From: Epinephelus fuscoguttatus | Lineage: Eukaryota; Chordata; Actinopteri; Perciformes; Serranidae | NCBI RefSeq assembly: GCF_011397635.1 | Contig: NC_064759.1 | Span: forward strand, 21,724,428-21,788,427 | Direction: 5' to 3' | Length of the DNA stretch: 64,000 nt | Shown here: positions 13,790-51,050 of the stretch, piece after piece | Numbering within the stretch: position 1 is the stretch's first letter | How the letters are laid out: each line of letters begins with the position of its first letter | Made by a program: the position numbers and the translations under genes | The notes under the pieces: model-generated | The model's input: the letters and a program-made list of their open reading frames with translations, nothing else | The model's database searches: none | What the model was told of the DNA's origin: nothing

Positions 13790-14330
13790 AGCTAAACATT
13801 GCTGCTATGTATTGATATTGGGATGCTGTCATCATGGAAGCAAAGCGCCCACCCTCCTTGTGCCCCAGAGGGTATCACCATTAGCTCTGTCAGCACTGTT
13901 GCTGTTGTTAGTACTTGTAAGAGACAAATTTGTATCTTGTATTTACTATGTATGCACACTAGGTGGCACTATATGGATATTTCGAGCATTAGTGTATAAA
14001 CGCAGGAACAACATTATTGCCGTCAGGTGTTTCATCCCGGAAGAGCAAAAGGTTTTCAACCGCTGTGTTGTGGGACAGGGTGCTACGTGCTGAAAACTGT
14101 GTATTCGGTTCAGAAGACGTTTATTCAACCTGTGTTTGGTGGTATCAATAAACATGATGATTGTTTGGCAGTTGGAACCTGCAGTTTATTTTCCGAATGC
14201 AGCGCAACCAAGGAAGCTGTGGCATCAACCGTGCAACGCACATCAGCCAGGTCAGGCCGGGTGAAACATGCATGTAGCTGCAGGTAATAGGCTCAGGTCC
14301 TACAGTACTGTTTTGCTGTTGGCACTGTTA
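13790..14330 (+). repeat. Possible solo LTR or repeat, uncertain
   Basis: Contains a TATA-like stretch (GTGTATAAACGC near 13992), then about 150 bp later an AATAAA signal (near 14147) with T/G-rich sequence after it. This is the order expected in a U3-R-U5 LTR. No matching second LTR, primer-binding site or internal coding region is seen, so a solo LTR is only one reading. Confidence 0.25.
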
Positions 14331-15856
14331 GCTGCTAGCTGCCCCCTCCATGTTGAGAGCTGTGTGCAGACAACCTCTGAACCTGTAGTAGTAGTTCTTG
14401 TTTCATTTTGAACATTTTGAAATAACAATTGTATTTACTAAAGGATATTGCTGCCAGGCTCAAGGAGAAAACACAACCCAGTTTCAAGAGTCTCTCATTA
14501 AGACCAGATATATTTTAATGTTGAACATATTTCCCCTCATGACATGCCAACTGAATTCATTGCTGTATGTCAAATTTCATCATAATTTAGTGTATGTGCT
14601 TCCAGAGTTATAGATTATTATTGAAAAGTCTTATTTTGTCTACCTCTCAGCTCTTCAAGTAACAAACATGACAGCTAATTGAATGTTCTGGATAAAGTCC
14701 ATCAGTGTGTCTGTATGTGACTGCTGTCTCTGTAGAAGGCGGGATTTTCTTTACTGAATTTACTTTTCTCATGCAGCAGGACACATCCAAACAGAAGTCT
14801 GACTTCTGTCTGGATTTTTTTTTACATCAGACATGGCTGAAACTTCAACAAAGCCTCAGAGTGAAAGAGAGTGATAAGACTTTGCTCATTTGAGCACATG
14901 GTGAGACAATATGACACGAGGAGTATTCTGTTGTTGAACATACGTAAGTCTCACATCACTGGTCTGATTGTGTGTGTGTTTGTGCATGTCTGTGTTATGG
15001 TGAGTCAGCTTTTGCCAGTTATTGCTGTTCTGTGGTCGATGATTAGCGTTGCAGGCTGATACACAGAGTGCTGAACTCTTCCAGGTTTCTGTTTGAGAGT
15101 TTAGCGTTTTGTCTTGTGCTACCTCTGTGTAGTCTTCACATAACTCACACAGAAACACAAGCACAGACACATGCACACTGTGTTCACTCCCTCTTCTTAT
15201 TCTCCAGAGGCGCTCCCCTCCCCGCAATCAAGTCCAATTATTTTGGGCACAAAACTGTGTTTTGTTCTTTGATCTGACGCTCAGGCTGAACTTTGCCCTC
15301 TTTTTTTAGTTTCCTGCATGTGTTTACTTTTTATCCATACTCGGTGCCTGTCTCACTGTCTCCTACTGTCTCACCATCTTGTGTTGTTTCAGTGCATTGT
15401 GTTTGTTTAGTCTTTTGTTTGTTGCAATTGACAAACCACTGTGTTAACATGAAAGCATGGACTTCACTCCTGAATGCCTCTTTCTCTCTCTCAGCTCCGC
15501 GGGGTTGATAGTGTATCTGAGTGGACTTTAGCTGGAGGTCAGATAGCGAACTCTTGCACTGATGTTTGTTTGGATAATAATGTAACTCAGTGTGGAGCTC
15601 TCCCTGCCTTGTTTTCCCCAGAGGTTAATAGCTTTTACTGGACTGTAAAAGGTCGGAGAGCACAGTAGGAATTATTAGTAGTGGGACAAATGATTGATAG
15701 AGTAATATATAGTAACATGTTCCCTCAGATACTGGAGCTGAGGTGCACATTTTCTTTTACTGCAGACCTCTGAACTCTTCTGCTTTCTGCTAGTTCAACA
15801 TTTTACACATGAACACGCTGCTGTGTGTTTCTGTCAACTTTGTTACAAACCATACC

Positions 15857-16049
15857 TTTTTTTTTTTTTTTCTAAAGATATTTTTTTGGGCATTTAGCCT
15901 TTAATGGATAGGACAGACAAGCGTGAAAGGGGGACAGAGAGAGGGAGTGACATGCAGCAGTGGGCCACAGGCTGGAGTCGAACCCGGGCCGCGGCGGCAA
16001 CAGCCTTGTACATTGGGCGCCTGCTCTACAACTAAGCCACCGGCGCCCC
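15857..16049 (-). mobile_element. tRNA-derived SINE, family B copy 1
   Basis: On the minus strand it begins GGGGCGCCGGTGGC, includes an RNA polymerase III B-box-like GGTTCGACTCC (complement near 15972-15983), has a tRNA-unrelated body, and ends in an A-rich tail (the T run at 15857-15871). A second copy in the opposite orientation lies at 48694-48892. It is not a functional tRNA gene, because the body does not fold into a complete cloverleaf. Confidence 0.8.
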
Positions 16050-16374
16050 ACTGATAGTGGTTTTTTTTTTATTGGTGACTGTCTTTCAATAATTATTGTA
16101 GAATCAAATTATCCCTCTTAGCAATATGACTATAACACAGATCTGACAACCTGCCAGCTAATTAGAAATGACCCTTAACAGAGAAAATACTTCTTTAAAA
16201 CACTGTTTTTGATTAACTGGCAATGTCCAATCAAAGAGATTATTTTTACCCTGTTTTTTTCTTTGACTGGAAGCATAGTCTGAGCTGTGAAATAACCCAG
16301 TTTACTGTAAACTGCTGTCGACAGTATCGTCTTGCTGCAGAAAGACATAAAATCTGCATTTTTGTGCCTCAGTG

Positions 16375-17040
16375 CTGGAGACAACAGTGGCCAAAGGCAT
16401 TGGTGTTTTTGGGTTTCAGACACCCGTCCGTCCATCCCTTTCTCATGAATGCAATATCTCAAGAACTGTTTAAGGGAATATCCTCAAATTTGGCAGAATC
16501 GTCCACTTGGGACTGAGGATGTGCTGATTTTAGATTTTTGATGGTCAAAGTTCAAGGTTACTGTGACCTCACACAACCACACAACACCGTTTTGGACATT
16601 AGTCAAGAATTTCTCTGCTAATGATGACAAAACTTCCCACAAATGTCAAACAGGACATAATGATTAAGTGATGACATTTTATGTCCAAAAGGTCAAAGGT
16701 CAGCTTCAGTGTGACATCATAATATTTTGCAGAAAACACTTTTCTGGCCTTTATTCAAGTCATAAATCAGGAACAGAGGGGGAGACATTTGGTTAGAATT
16801 GGTGACACTAATCTTGAGTGTCCACCTTGGAACTGTGCTGATGGTTCAGTATAGAATGTCTGTGCTGCCGGGTTGACGATATGTGTGAAGCATTGTGGAT
16901 GGATTTGTTGCTTCTTTACAGCAATGTCAATATTTTAAAACACTGTCAACAGTCAGGACTACATATGAGTCTGGACAGACATGGATATAAATTGTAACTT
17001 GACCGGTTGGCGGACAACTGTGAGGCGGTAATTCTAGTTG
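16375..17040. repeat. Diverged dispersed repeat
   Basis: The phrases ATATCTCAAGAACTG, GGTCAAAGGTCA and AGGCGGTAATTCTAGTT are ones I recognise from a repeat widespread in fish introns. No open reading frame of note. The element class is not certain. Confidence 0.45.
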
Positions 17041-17436
17041 TGTATTTTAACCCTTTTTAAATAATTATTTAAAGTATTTTTAAATGTTAAGACGACACAT
17101 AAACACCATAGAGAACATCGTGTGGGGGCACACCAGTTAAGTTATCATGAGTCCACGTGTTAAATGTCCTTTTATTGTCCAGACACTCAAGGTAAAGCTG
17201 CGTCAATAAAGAAATAAAGACAGTCCACTTCTTCCATATTCTGGGGAATATTGCTCCTCTAGACCTCAGGGAAAGTTATCTTTTCCATTATAAAGATCTC
17301 CTTGATTAGGAGACAGATACCAGTCTTTTGCATTTGGTATATCCTTCCTCACTGTACCAAAATACAGGACCTTAATATCAGTAGGTATTTCATATCCCAA
17401 GATCTTTTTTATAACTGCTTAACTAACTAATATTTA

Positions 17437-17500
17437 TATTCAGATTCAGATTCAGAATACTTTATTAATCCCCGGGGGGAAATTGTTTTGTTCCAATGCT
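17437..17500. repeat. Repeat fragment with GATTCA tandem
   Basis: A short ATTCAG/GATTCA tandem followed by ACTTTATTAATCCCCGGGGG. This phrase is typical of the 3' end of interspersed retroelements in fish. Similar phrases occur near 33010-33060 and 41862-41955. Confidence 0.45.
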
Positions 17501-18290
17501 CCGTGCAAAGTAGAAATAGAAATACAGCATGAATGGAAACAAGAGATAAAGTGTCTAACACTGCTATTGTGACTGGGATAGGTGGCCCTTAATGTTGGGT
17601 GTGACGAAGAAGTGGATCAAGTTTTTCCAGCTAAATTCTCTGTATCTCTTACTTTTTGATGAGGAATTTAGGTATTTTTCTGTGGAAATCTGTTAAACCA
17701 AAAAATGATGAGTCAGTACAAGTGTTAACCATTGCTCTATGGCCACATCAGGCACATCTCTTCATATTGGGTGTTAGTGCTTTCCCTATTAAAATATAGG
17801 CCTATTTTTTTCTATGGAAAATTAAGTCTTTTTTTAGTAGCTTCCATGTCATGAGACCCTGTCTTTGTCTTGGTTTGTTTTATTAGTCATCGAGTGGAAC
17901 TTTCCTTCCATGAAGGACTCATTAGGATCAGATCAAATAAATAATCCCACCACACAGACAATTATATCTTATAAAGGTAGCTGTTTCACAAACAGTTGTC
18001 TCACACTCATTTTAAAGGTGCCGATTTCACTTTTATTCACAAGGTTATAGACATTAATGATCAACCAGTAAACATGATGCTTCACCAGTAACATGAAGTT
18101 GGAATTATACCCATACAAATATCCTCATGGTGTGAAATATTTATACTTTTACTTGGAGAACATAAATCTTTATCCATGGACACCTCTGTGAGGCTGCATC
18201 TTGCACATTTGATGCATCAGATTAAGACACTGCCGTTTTGACATTTAACCGTCCACTTCCTGCCGTTCTCATATCTCTGTCTGTCTAGGC

Positions 18291-18590
18291 CAGTGGTTTC
18301 CAGCTGGTCCAGCGCTGGGGTCAAGATATCTCCTCACTCATTAGTTCAAGGTCCAGTTTAATACAGTATGCTTCATACTTGCGCTTAGCCATGTTGTTGA
18401 GCTAGTTTGTCTCTGTCAAGTAGCTGTCCTCACTCTACAGCAGGAAATGGCACTTCAAATTAAAAGCTCTATGCTGGAAATTCAATGGACTTAAGTGTTT
18501 TTTTCCGCTTTACAAACGTGACATGTTTGCAAGTCACATGCAGTCCATTCAGAATGGACCCATGACCCACTTTTGGACCGCGACCCACTG
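18291..18590. mobile_element. Non-autonomous hAT transposon with 8-bp target-site duplication
   Basis: The element starts CAGTGGTTTCCAGC and ends CGCGACCCACTG, giving imperfect terminal inverted repeats. It is flanked on both sides by the identical octamer GTCTAGGC (18283-18290 and 18591-18598). An 8-bp duplication with CAGTGG-type ends is diagnostic of the hAT superfamily. At 300 bp it cannot encode a transposase, so it was mobilised in trans. Confidence 0.85.
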
Positions 18591-19215
18591 GTCTAGGCCT
18601 TCTCCTCTCCAATCTCCTTCTCTATGTCAGTGTGCCAGGCGTTGTTTGGAAGCCCTCACTCATATCTCAGCTGTATATTTATCTCTGAGCTTCCCCTCCG
18701 CCTGCATTCCCTGCAGCCTAATAAGGTCTGGATACAGGGAGAGAGGCAGGGCACAGAGGGCGAGGGTAGATGGTGGGAAAAGGTTGGACAATAGGAATCG
18801 AGAGTATTTTCCCACAAATTGGTTTCTGTCTGTGCATGTGTGCATTTTTCTGTTGTTTTTTGTGTAAAGAGAGACCACACAGTGGAGCACCAAAGGGCAA
18901 AATAAAGTAAAGAGACCAGGATAATATAGGCCTTTAGGTTAGAATATACCCTCATGTTGGGAAGCACTTTGATGCAGGGCAGTGTAAACACTATACAATG
19001 ATATGTGCTCTGGTTTATGCACGTGAATGTGACAGACAGAACAAAAAGTAGAACATGAAAGTACTTCAAAGTCTACTCTGATGTGCTCAAACATTTTTGT
19101 GGGCGGTTTCTCTAGTTCCTTAGGCGATTGTTCTGGCTCCATTCATAGACTGTGTCGCTGCTGATGCACGTCTAAAGCCTTCAATGGAAACAACTGTTAT
19201 CTATCACTCTTGTGT

Positions 19216-19216
<1 letters not shown>

Positions 19217-19265
<49 letters not shown>
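19217..19265. repeat. (CA)n microsatellite
   Basis: Uninterrupted CA run of about 24 units near the 3' end of the first intron, roughly 320 bp before the first coding exon. Confidence 0.97.
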
Positions 19266-19266
<1 letters not shown>

Positions 19267-19584
19267 AGAGTCCCTCATGAGAGAATGGAGTCCCTGAAAC
19301 ACAACCACAAACCATCACCCACATCCTGAACTCTCCCCTCTCTTTCACTATTGCTTCCTCATCACCGTAAGGTGTTTTCTTCATCACACACTGTTTTCTG
19401 GAAGCCGGGGGGGATTTCTGTGTTTTAAAGTGCTTATGCAGTACTACTCAGCTGTGAAATCCCCTCTGTGAACTGTCACCTGATCCCTGTTACGCCTTCA
19501 ACCGTGCAGCAGATTAGATTACCACAATACTCACCAAAGTAAGTAGCTCTTGTTAACTGCCTCCCCCTGTCTCTGCCTTTAGAA

Positions 19585-45920
<26,336 letters not shown>

Positions 45921-46530
45921 CCTCTTGCATACGTGACTGTGAGATCCTCGAGTGAAGCTGCTGAGCGGACAATGCAGTGAGTCGTCTGCCCTCGTCTGAG
46001 GGGCAGGTTGTGGCTGAGATCCACCTCAGGAGCTGATGCTGTACCTGGACTCATGAATCTGTGGATGGAGGTGCAGTAGTTTGAGGTGCTCGAACACAGC
46101 GGAGGAAACTGTTACTTGATGCTCGAGTGGCGGCAGAGGTTCACCACTGAGCTTCAACACACCAGCCTGCACGCTGGGAGTCTGTTACTGGGAGGTTTCA
46201 CTCTTGGAGCCTGACCTCCCCCTGCTGGTCTGAGTCCAGGATTACAGGAAGACTGTTGTACACTACACTACAACACACTACAACAGGGAGTGGACACAAT
46301 AATAGCAACACCTGTGCAATATAATGCAATCCAGTATAACCATCTAGCAACAAATACACCTTTTCAGACTGTCTTAATTTGTGCTGTGTTTTTGTTGGAT
46401 TGCTTTATATTGTTTTCATTGCTATGTCCATATCATGTATCTTTGATTTCATAAGTTAAATTTTCATGAATTAAGTTATTTGGAAATTTATATGGGTTTG
46501 ATATGCAAATAAATGAAGGCATACACTGTT
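45921..46530 (+). other. phldb3 3' UTR (approximate)
   Basis: Runs from the stop codon to just past the first canonical AATAAA at 46508-46513. No coding signal. The true cleavage site is unverified. Confidence 0.6.
46508..46513 (+). promoter_or_regulatory. Polyadenylation signal AATAAA for phldb3
   Basis: Canonical hexamer 588 bases after the stop, followed within about 40 bases by a GT/T-rich stretch. It is the first canonical hexamer downstream of the stop codon. Confidence 0.55.
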
Positions 46531-47189
46531 ATGAATGCACTATTAAATGTTTATTCATGTAGAGTTTGCCCTATTTTGCTCTCTTTATTCCATCTTAAAT
46601 CTTTAAAAATGTTAAAGAAATACACTGAGGCTACATTTTGCCCGACCTTTGATGCAGTCTTGATGGATTCATGTGTAGCTCCATTATGATATCAATGGTT
46701 TGAGTCTTGCGTAATGTCCATTTTCCCCATTTTTCTTCCAGTTGTGCTTCTTGTAGTCTTACGATACTACACTGACTAACAACAACATTAAACCTCTGCA
46801 GGTGAAGTGAGTGACATTGACCCAGACACCTTTGCAGACCAAGTACACCCCTTTATGGCACATTAGTTACCATGATCACCTAAGTCACGTACATGTGCCA
46901 GATTTAGCCATACAAGCTAATTTTCATCTGCAGTTCCTGGCAGCTTGATGGTGAAAGTGTATATAAGAGAAAGACAAAATAACATACAGAAGCACAGATG
47001 AAAGCGGATTGATGGCATGTCCATAAGCACAGAGCAAGCACACAACCATAAACAGAAGCAAGGCACATAAGCAAAAACAACAAGATAAGCACTATAAATA
47101 AAACATGACATAACCATATACTCAAGGTCCTGTGTCCAGAGAAGAGCCAAGTCTGATCCATTCACAGGACCTCTGACCTGTCAAGGTAT

Positions 47190-47515
47190 GGACACAGGAT
47201 CTCTACGGTACCGGCATGTACCGTGGATGCTCGACTGGATTGGGGTCTGGGGAATGTGGAGGCCAGGTTGACGCCTTGAACTCTTTGTCACACTCCTTTG
47301 GGCTATTCCTGAGCAGGTTTTGTGGTATGGTGTGTTGTATTGTCCAGATGGGGGCTCACTGCCGTCGGGAAGTGCTGTTTCCATGAGGGGGTCTGCACCG
47401 GTGTTTGGGTGGGTAGTGGCATCCACACAAGGTTTCCTTACAGAACATTGCATTGTAACGAGTTGATCTGTGTTATTCACTTCAACTGGTTTCAGTGTTG
47501 TGGCTAATCGATGTC
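47190..47515. repeat. Dispersed repeat fragment
   Basis: Contains TTGTCCAGATGGGGGCTCAC, GTTTCCATGAGGGGGT and ACAGAACATTGCATTG, phrases I recognise from a repeat widespread in fish genomes. The minus-strand open frame here is repeat-derived. Ends and class uncertain. Confidence 0.4.
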
Positions 47516-48693
47516 AGTTTTAACCATATTTCAGCTACTACTAATCATTGGTCATGTGTTGAGTGCCCTGTTTTTACTTATAATTGCTTTTTAATAGCGT
47601 TTTGACCAAATATCCTTTCACACTTTCTTCAAAGAAATTGCAGAGATAAACCAGCACACAGCTCACAGGGGCCTAATGTCCTACTTTTGTTGTATCATTT
47701 GACGGTACGTACCATTTCCCAAAAATGTGTTTAAGATCTTTGTCAAATGATCCGTACTCTCTGACATATGTAACTTCCCTGTTTTCTTACTTTAACACGG
47801 TCCCTTTGCAAAGCAGTGTGCACATTTCAACACTAGTTCCTAATTCCTTTGTAAAAAGTTTTTTTTATTGAGTCGCAACAGATTTCTTCCTGCTAGAAAG
47901 TTGATGTTAATAGATCTGTTATTCCCCTTAAAGATGGTGTGGTTTTAATGTGATGAAACTGACACCAAATTCAGTGTCATTTTGATGTAAATTGTAATAT
48001 ACATCTATCTGCACCAGTCGTGGAGCCTGTGGGCTCATTTCCTGCTCTTTTTAGGTGCTTACTGACACAAACCAAAATCTTTCTGTGCCCTGAACCTTCT
48101 GTATTATCACCCTCAGACAATTAACCACTTAAACCTTTTCTGTCTTTTTGTAAAGTCACCTGTGTCAGCGCTGCTTCTTAATCAGCTCACAGAGTTTTGA
48201 AATATTTCCTATTTTGTGTGTTCAAATGCTTGTGGAAAAACCAACCATATACAGCTGCACAGCTGTCAACACCAGTACACCTTCACATTATCTTGGTTGA
48301 AGAGGGTTCAAAAATCCAGCCTGGTCAAACACATGTCACACAGTGACCACTAGAAAGTATTCTACTACTGTTGGTGAAAGCACTACTGTACTACAGTCTG
48401 TTTTTGCTTTATTTTAACTGAATATCAGTGCTATTTCTATTTACCCTCAACTTGACCGTCTATTTAAGAAATCAAATTATTTGTCATGTGGCTTGCTCCT
48501 TTATGCAGGTGACAATCTGTGTCTATCCTCCTGCATTCCTTTATTTCCTCTTTACCTGATTCCAAATAACAAAATGTTGTGATAAAACAGTGAGTAAGTG
48601 TGTGAAAAAAATCTGCTTTTTTAATCCCTTTTTTTTTTGTCAAATGCGCAATCAATAGTTCACCATTTAAATCACATTATAATTTATTATAAC

Positions 48694-48892
48694 GGGGCGT
48701 CGGTAGTGTAGTAGATAGTGCCGGCGCCCCATATACAAAGGTGATTCATCGCCGCCGCAGCGGTCACAGGCTCGACTCCGGCTTGCAACCCTCTCTGCAT
48801 GTCATCCCCCCACTCTCTCTCTCTCCCCCCATTTCACCCTGTCTCTGTCCATTAAAGCCAAAAAGCCCTGAAAAATAATCTTTAAAAAAAAC
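48694..48892 (+). mobile_element. tRNA-derived SINE, family B copy 2
   Basis: Starts GGGGCGTCGGTAGTGTAGTA, has a B-box-like GGCTCGACTCC near 48769-48779, then CATGTCATCCCCCCACTCTC, CATTAAAGCCAAAAAGCCC and an A-rich tail. Same body as 15857-16049, in the opposite orientation. Confidence 0.8.
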
Positions 48893-50067
48893 CACAACTT
48901 CTTCTTCTGGTGTCAAAATTTGACACTGACACATGCTGTGTAATTTCCCTAGAAAATAACTGACAGGTCTTGAATTACTGAAGAGAGAGAATCAAAACCT
49001 TGTTGTGCTGAACGCCACTCCCCAGCCCAATCATACAAGAGCCAAGTGTGTCATCTCCACACTCCACCAGTCTGAAATGACTCAGTTGTTGGATTATTAC
49101 CACTGACCCTTCAATGCTGGTAAAACCTTAATTTGCTTCTTTATCAAAAACAATTTGATAAGATATCAGCACTGAATATACTTTATGCTCAAGTCAGGAG
49201 TTGTGTATTTAAATCTCAAATGTGTTCTTTTTTCCTCAGAAAAACAGGACGTCGTATGCTGAACATCATTGTTGGCTGTAAGGTGAGGCTTAATTTTCAG
49301 ATAGCTCAAATGACTGCATGTCATATTTATCTTGTTAGTTTGTTTTGTAGATTTGTACAGAAATAAATTCTTATTTCATTGTCACAAATGTACTTAAATA
49401 TATCAACTTAAGCAGCTTAAACACTTTGAAAATACTGGTACATTAGTTAAGTCTTTATTGAGGTTCAAGGTGTGTTTATTCGTGCCCATTTGCTAGATTT
49501 GTGCACTTTTACACTGAATTTCATCTCTTTTATTCATGTAATATTTCATCACTGCAACACTGTTCTGCAGACTTGCTGTTTAGATCACAGTTTGCATACT
49601 TGTAAACCATTTCATATGACCCGTAGAAAACTTCCTCGTGTCTGCTTGCTTATTTAATGAAATAACAGCAAAGGGAAGCACATTATTTTCCCAGCTACAG
49701 TAATATGTTACTTCACTGCCGCACTACAACTTAATGTAATATTGAATAATGTTAAAACAACAACTTTGTAAGTGAATACTTTGACTTTTGAGAGTCCATT
49801 CAAATTACGCTGCAAAACATTTTTTCTTACATATAATTCTGAATACTTTGTATGTCTTTCAGAATTCATATGAGCACGGTAGTACCTCTCTACTGTTAAA
49901 TACTTTAAACAGTACAAATACTAGGAATCACTTTCAGCAACAAAAAAATGTAACAAGACAAAGAAATGGTCAAATAACGATCTTTCACTTTGTGTGTCAG
50001 ATTGACGAAGTATAATTTTCCTCTAAAAACAAGATTTATTCTTTATTACCCTGGCTGTTCATAATGT

Positions 50068-50935
50068 AATGGTTAAAGGCTAACTTCACTATTTTCAACC
50101 TGGACCCTGTTTCCCATGTTTTTGTGTCTAAGTTACTAATTAAACAACAATTTTTGAAAGTGTTCAGATATCGAGCCAGAGCGCTGCAGCCAGCAACAGT
50201 GAAACAGGCTATGATGTAATCCCTGCGGGCAACTGGGTATCGCCAATGTACATCCTCGGAAAGTGTTTGTTTTTGCCACTGACTGGCTCAGATTATTATT
50301 CTAAGTGTCTGACAACACTATGGCGAAGATCCCTACAGTCATAGACGTTTTTGTTAAATAGTAAGATTTTCTTTTTTTTTTAACCAGAAACAAGCCTTAA
50401 GCCCAGTTCAGACCAAAGATTCACCATGAGACGAGATGAAACAAGCAACTACCTGCGAATCACCATTCTGCAACGCTCTAAAAACCTGCTGGTTCATCTT
50501 TCCACTGTTTTAACAATTGGCAACTCTGATTTGGTTGAAATAAAGATTTAATTCACTCAGTCAAATGGGAAAATATTTTGGCCGTATACACGCTGAAATT
50601 ACTGTTTATTTAAAAGGAGTTAAATGAAAAGGATCTTACTCCTTAACAAAAGGTCTATCTGTGTAGGAATCCTTTCATAACATTGTCAGAAACTTGAAAT
50701 AACAATTTAAGCCTATCAGTGGCAAAAAAACAAGCAGGACTGTCAGTGTATACACTGACAGTCCTCAGTTGCCTGTAAGGGTTACATTGCAGCCTGTTTC
50801 GGGGTTGCTGCCTGCAGCCATCTCGCTCAATGCAAGACCAGTTTCAAAAATTGCTGTTTCCATTAGTCACTGAGACACAAAACATGGGAAAATGGTCCAG
50901 GTTGGAAAATACCAAAGTCACCCTTTAACCAAGAA
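50068..50935. mobile_element. Foldback MITE with long terminal inverted repeats
   Basis: The left arm (TTAAAGGCTAACTTC, TTTTCAACCTGGACC, CCCATGTTTT, TGTGTCTAAGT) is mirrored by the right arm read in reverse (TTAAAGGGTGACTT, TTTCCAACCTGGACC, CCCATGTTTT, TGTGTCTCAGT). Similarity continues for well over 100 bp. The centre carries a nested repeat starting near 50403 (CCCAGTTCAGACCAAAGATT). It lies about 50 bp upstream of the first Siglec exon. Confidence 0.8.
50736..50765. repeat. Perfect 30-bp palindrome
   Basis: Half-site AGGACTGTCAGTGTA is followed immediately by its exact reverse complement, with no spacer and no mismatch. It lies inside the foldback element, off its centre. Confidence 0.95.
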
Positions 50936-50981
50936 TAATAATTATCAGATTTTGTGTGTCTGGTACCTTTTTTTTTTTTAG

Positions 50982-51004
50982 GATCATCAACCTGACAGAA
51001 AAGT
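50982..51004 (+). other. Candidate 5' UTR segment of the Siglec gene
   Basis: An 11-base T tract followed by TAG at 50979-50981 looks like a strong splice acceptor just before the start exon. This suggests an upstream untranslated exon that I cannot place. Alternatively transcription starts nearby and the T tract is incidental. Confidence 0.35.
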
Positions 51005-51050
51005 ATGGCAGGTGCTGTAAAGGTTTTGCTCATGTGCTGTCTATTTCAAG
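51005..51050 (+). CDS. Siglec-like gene, exon 1: signal peptide
   Basis: Start ATG to donor TTTCAAG|GTAGGC, ends in phase 1. Encodes [15 protein letters not shown], a short hydrophobic leader that continues into exon 2 (GILC). Predicted cleavage is before QQW, by eye. Confidence 0.8.

Larger units (their letters stand above)
7380..19582 (+). other. Long first intron (12.2 kb), no coding exon seen
   Basis: Runs from the donor after the 5' UTR exon to the acceptor before the first ATG. It contains a low-copy repeat at 8688-9185, an inverted-repeat element at 11331-11838, a SINE tail at 13399-13502, a possible solo LTR around 13790-14330, a reverse-strand tRNA-derived SINE at 15857-16049, a diverged repeat at 16375-17040, a hAT-type element with target-site duplication at 18291-18590, and a (CA)n tract. 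Its length suggests room for enhancers, but none can be identified. Confidence 0.5.
46531..50981. other. Intergenic region between phldb3 and the Siglec gene
   Basis: About 4.4 kb with no gene seen. It holds a dispersed repeat near 47190-47515, a forward tRNA-derived SINE at 48694-48892, AT-rich unique-looking sequence at 49100-50050 and a large foldback element at 50068-50935 that contains a 30-bp perfect palindrome. Confidence 0.55.

Noticed and set aside
15857..16049. A tRNA gene on the minus strand.
   Set aside because: Only box-like promoter elements are present. The body and A-rich tail match a second copy elsewhere, so it is a SINE.
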